Shown here: piece after piece, positions 61,438 through 64,000 of the stretch
Layout: the number at the start of each line of letters is the position of its first letter
Position numbering within the stretch: the first letter of the stretch is position 1
Assembly: GCF_002892795.1 (NCBI RefSeq)
Contig: NZ_PJMC01000013.1
Location: 91,141-155,140, forward strand
Length of the DNA: 64,000 nucleotides
Origin: Arthrobacter sp. AFG20
GTDB lineage: Bacteria; Actinomycetota; Actinomycetes; Actinomycetales; Micrococcaceae
Direction of reading: 5' to 3'
Program-made: the position numbers and the translations under genes
The notes under the pieces: model-generated
What the model saw: the letters and a program-made list of their open reading frames with translations, nothing else
What the model was told of the DNA's origin: nothing
Databases searched by the model: none

Positions 61438-62880
61438 ATGGCGACGCTTGAAGATATGGGATTACAGCTGAGGGACTTGGATTTCGGTGGGATCGATGCT
61501 GAATCTGACACGGGGCTCCAGAGATATTTTGTGACGACTCCCTACGTGGAGTCGGCTCTGAGAGGAAAGCGCCGACACTTTCTGGGACGAAAAGGCAGCG
61601 GAAAGTCGGCTCTTTTTCGACAGGTTCCCCTTCTCGTAACTCAGAGCGCGGAGCCTGACGCCGTCGTTCTTTCGCTGACACCTAACCAGTACGCGTGGGG
61701 AGCTTTGCGCGACTACCGGGAGCAAGGAATCTCAGAAGAACAAGCGCAAACTGATGCCTGGAAGCTGACGCTCGCTGTCGAGATCGCTGGTGCAGTGCTC
61801 GTCGCCGACAGAGTTTGGGCGCCCGGCACCGCTGACTCGCTCTCCAAGGTCCGTAAATTTCTGACAGACAACTATGGCAGCGTGAATCCAGGCATTCTCG
61901 GAACTGCAAAATCAATCGTGAAAGGTCTGACGTCCTTTAATCTCAGCGCCTTTGGTTTCGGGGCCGGAGTTACGCGCCGCATTGATGAGAAGCAACCACT
62001 GACTCCGGCCATCGCCGCTCAAATTATGGCTGCCCTGGCTCCGGCCATTCGTGAAGAAGGAGTCGTCGTAGCGATAGACCGCCTAGACGACTCGTGGGAC
62101 GGTAGCCCATCGTCGGCCTCTTTGATGATCGGACTTCTCAAGGCATCAAAGGACTTGAATGATGAGTTTCCTCGTATTGGATACGATCGAGGGCTCCGCA
62201 TCCTTACATTCATTCGCTCCGACATCTATGACAGCCTGAAGTTCGATGACAAGGACAAGCACAGGTCTCTTGAAGAACCAATTCAATGGACGCCAGAGCT
62301 ATTGAATGAGATGGTCGATCGCCGTCTGCCGGACGGTCTTACCACGCGTGAATTGTTCGAAGAGGGCGAAATGCGGGGTTCGATATCTCCTTTCAACTAC
62401 TTGGTAAAGAGAACCTTCCTTCGTCCCCGGGAGGTGCTTCAGTTCCTGGACGAGTGCATCCGGGTAGCTGGGGGAGGCGCCCTGTTTATCTCGAAGGACG
62501 ATATTAGAACCGCCGAAGAGCGATATAGCGCTTGGAAAGTCAGTGATCTCAAGCAGGAGTACTCTAAGGCATTTCCTGACTTCGAAAAGTTGCTTGAGAG
62601 CCTTCGTCAAGAAGTGCACCGTTATGAAACTTTGGATGAACTTTCTGCCTTACTTGAGCGAAAAGTCCCAGATCTCGTATCTGAATATGGAACACGGTCT
62701 CTACTCGAGAAATTACTGGAGTTCTCTGTGATTGGTGTGCGGCTAGCGGATGCGGGTTCTACGCGCTTCAAAGCAGAAGACAGCAGCCTTGCGTTGCCCG
62801 ACTCGGGCGCAGCCTATGTTCATCAGAGTTTGTTCAAGGGACTCAGCATTCGCGAGACACGCCGCGCAGCGGCGTCTTGA
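61438..62880 (+). CDS. P-loop ATPase, Sll1717 family
   Basis: A 480-residue protein: Walker A GRKGSGKS at residues 50-57, preceded by the family start (AESDTGLQRYFVTTPYVESA), and a Walker B-like VVVAIDRLDD near 210. The rest is helical (a KAP/AAA-like lid near 250-330) with an acidic C-terminal part. Base composition is markedly lower in GC and codon use differs from neighbours, so it was probably acquired. It begins 12 bases after the HNH remnant. Family function is unknown; such ATPases occur in defence and mobile regions. TGTCA-N5-TGACA at 61413-61427 may be its operator. Confidence 0.82.
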   Translation: MATLEDMGLQLRDLDFGGIDAESDTGLQRYFVTTPYVESALRGKRRHFLGRKGSGKSALFRQVPLLVTQSAEPDAVVLSLTPNQYAWGALRDYREQGISEEQAQTDAWKLTLAVEIAGAVLVADRVWAPGTADSLSKVRKFLTDNYGSVNPGILGTAKSIVKGLTSFNLSAFGFGAGVTRRIDEKQPLTPAIAAQIMAALAPAIREEGVVVAIDRLDDSWDGSPSSASLMIGLLKASKDLNDEFPRIGYDRGLRILTFIRSDIYDSLKFDDKDKHRSLEEPIQWTPELLNEMVDRRLPDGLTTRELFEEGEMRGSISPFNYLVKRTFLRPREVLQFLDECIRVAGGGALFISKDDIRTAEERYSAWKVSDLKQEYSKAFPDFEKLLESLRQEVHRYETLDELSALLERKVPDLVSEYGTRSLLEKLLEFSVIGVRLADAGSTRFKAEDSSLALPDSGAAYVHQSLFKGLSIRETRRAAAS

Positions 62881-62906
62881 CTTGAAATAGCAACATAACT
62901 CGGGGA

Positions 62907-63152
62907 CTAGATCAGGCACATATCGCCGTCTACGTCCGTGACCGCGGCAATGCCTTTCTTTCGTGCTGCCGTCGCGCAGCGTTTGCACCCGGTCAGTGCG
63001 AACCACGTTCGCGACGGTCCGGATGTCGCGACGCCGCAGAACGAAACGTGAGGATCATCCAGCAGCGCGAGGTGAGGTAGGGTGCCGCCCTAGGTGTCGA
63101 CTATCAAGATGTCTGGTCCGTGTTCGCCGCTTCGTTGGTGGCTTGTGGTCAT
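62907..63152 (-). pseudogene. small ORF interrupted by one in-frame TAG
   Basis: From ATG 63152 the frame reads MTTSHQRSGEHGPDILIVDT, TAG (63090-63092), then 59 sense codons including LPHLALLDDPHVSFCGVATS and FALTGCKRCATAARKKGIAA to a stop at 62907. No start codon exists between the TAG and the last few codons, and the part after TAG has a protein-like look with a CxxC. A GAG-to-TAG nonsense mutation is the simplest reading. Not recognised as a named family. Confidence 0.5.
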
Positions 63153-63514
63153 GCGCTCAGGGTAGCGCGTCAACGGTGGCAAGGGACGCAGCGCCCGGAG
63201 GACGCTCAGCGTCCGAGGACGAACGGTCCCGCGGCAGGTAGTGACAACCGTGTAATTCATATGGCAAGATGGGCGCATTGCAGGACCCGGCAGGACCAAC
63301 TCAGGGCCGGTATTGATACTTAGCAGGTGGCCTTCCTGAGGGGCCGAACAGCGTGGTAGGCCCGCGTCCATAAGAAATGCTCACGGTTAAACGACAGAGT
63401 TGGGCCCGCCGGAGCGAGACCGGATGCTGAGGCCCCTGTCGAAAATCATCTTCTGTTTTCTTTTCTCAGTGGACCTTGGCGATTCCTTGTCGGTTTCGTT
63501 CTCTTGGGGTCCTT
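63153..63514. other. 362-base gap with no convincing gene
   Basis: Lower GC and short palindromes (GACGCTCAGCGTC near 63211-63223) are seen; no frame longer than about 90 codons has a supported start. It separates the amber-interrupted ORF from a replication-protein-like gene and may contain a promoter near 63440-63500. Confidence 0.4.
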
Positions 63515-64000
63515 ATGTCTACGTCACCTGTCAGCACTTCTCTTGGCCGGCTCATCGCCGCGGATGCCGGCTGGTTCTTCTCGCTGTATCCGGATGCCGG
63601 CGAGGGTGGCGGTGGGTTTCGGTCGTCATACAAACCGAACCGCGCGTTCGTGGCAAAAGGCTCTGCTGCCGATCCTGAACGGGCAGCTGCGGAGGCCGGG
63701 AGACGCGCCGGGTCAAAACTTCGCCGCTACTGCGCAGCAAACCGGCTCAACCGTCTTGGCACAGTCACGTATGCAAAGTCCTGCCATGATCCCCAGGAAT
63801 TGCGTTCCCATCTTGGCGCATTTTTTCGGGATCTCCGGTCTGAACTTGGCGGCTCTCCACTGCCTTACACTTGGGTTCCAGAATGGCATAAGACAGATCA
63901 TGAATATTGGCTCTTGAAGGGTCCATGTGTGGGGCGGGTTAGCGCCGGGGTCCGGGCCCACGATTTGCGCTGTTCAGCGCCGGTGTTGGTGTGGTTGAGC
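63515..64000 (+). CDS. rolling-circle replication-like protein, N-terminal part (runs off the window)
   Basis: From ATG 63515 the frame is open to the window end (162 codons). Residues about 75-135 (YCAANRLNRLGTVTYAKSCH, LGAFFRDLRSELGG, LPYTWVPEWHKTDH) match the start of the catalytic domain of actinobacterial rolling-circle replication-type proteins. In these the next residues normally carry an HxH metal motif; here the sequence changes after KTDH to EYWLLKGPCVGR, which looks unrelated. The gene is probably truncated or joined to other DNA. Its absence of an end inside the window limits certainty. Confidence 0.5.
   Translation, partial: MSTSPVSTSLGRLIAADAGWFFSLYPDAGEGGGGFRSSYKPNRAFVAKGSAADPERAAAEAGRRAGSKLRRYCAANRLNRLGTVTYAKSCHDPQELRSHLGAFFRDLRSELGGSPLPYTWVPEWHKTDHEYWLLKGPCVGRVSAGVRAHDLRCSAPVLVWLS

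Overview
The window is high-GC actinobacterial DNA. GTG starts are frequent, stop/start overlaps are short, and open frames on both strands show strong third-position GC. The gene content (actinobacterial ECF sigma/anti-sigma pairs, DUF1206, a Rv2629-like release-factor-fold protein, ABC sugar uptake without a local ATPase) fits a soil Micrococcaceae such as Arthrobacter or Pseudarthrobacter. That assignment is inferred from content, not from a marker gene. No rRNA, tRNA or CRISPR was seen.

Layout. 1-6 kb: an ECF sigma factor cut by the window edge, with YCII/DGPF and SnoaL-like partners; a DUF2231-Rieske membrane protein divergent from a BenE transporter; pheA; a cupin; and a sigma region-4-only fragment. 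6-13.2 kb: a GntR/FCD regulator divergent from a six-gene operon (MFS transporter, L-erythrulose kinase, two sugar-phosphate isomerases, 3-oxo-isoapionate decarboxylase, D-apionate oxidoisomerase). Together these should convert D-apionate to D-erythrose 4-phosphate. 13.5-22.7 kb: a SulP transporter fused to a beta-carbonic anhydrase, a large SWIM-SNF2 helicase, a Balon/Rv2629-like protein with a 77-residue partner, and a DUF4375 protein. 22.9-30.8 kb: a secreted Ig-like protein, then a LacI-controlled fructoside module (substrate-binding lipoprotein, two permeases, GH32). 31-43.7 kb: a COG4315 lipoprotein divergent from an ECF sigma/anti-sigma pair, DUF1206, trmB, an MHS transporter plus M20 amidohydrolase with a divergent two-HTH Lrp regulator, further MFS genes, a DHFR-like protein between two related palindromes, and a methyltransferase. 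43.7-57.3 kb: nirBD coupled to a small unknown protein, cycA, a DEAD-box helicase with a long leader, an MBL hydrolase, a guanidine-III riboswitch driving a paired SMR exporter, ferritin, HutD/Ves, trpF, MFS, YccF and a DUF4031-HD fusion.

The last 6.7 kb (57.3-64.0 kb) is an accessory region. It holds a secreted repeat protein with exact 150-bp DNA repeats, a frameshifted FAD monooxygenase, an N-terminally truncated IS110 transposase joined to an HNH endonuclease remnant, an AT-richer Sll1717-family P-loop ATPase (the best candidate for a defence or mobile-element function), a small ORF broken by one in-frame TAG, and a replication-protein-like gene that runs off the edge.

The most complete functional stories are the apionate operon and the guanidine riboswitch/exporter. 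The least explained items are the NirB-coupled small protein, the Sll1717-family ATPase and the amber-interrupted ORF.
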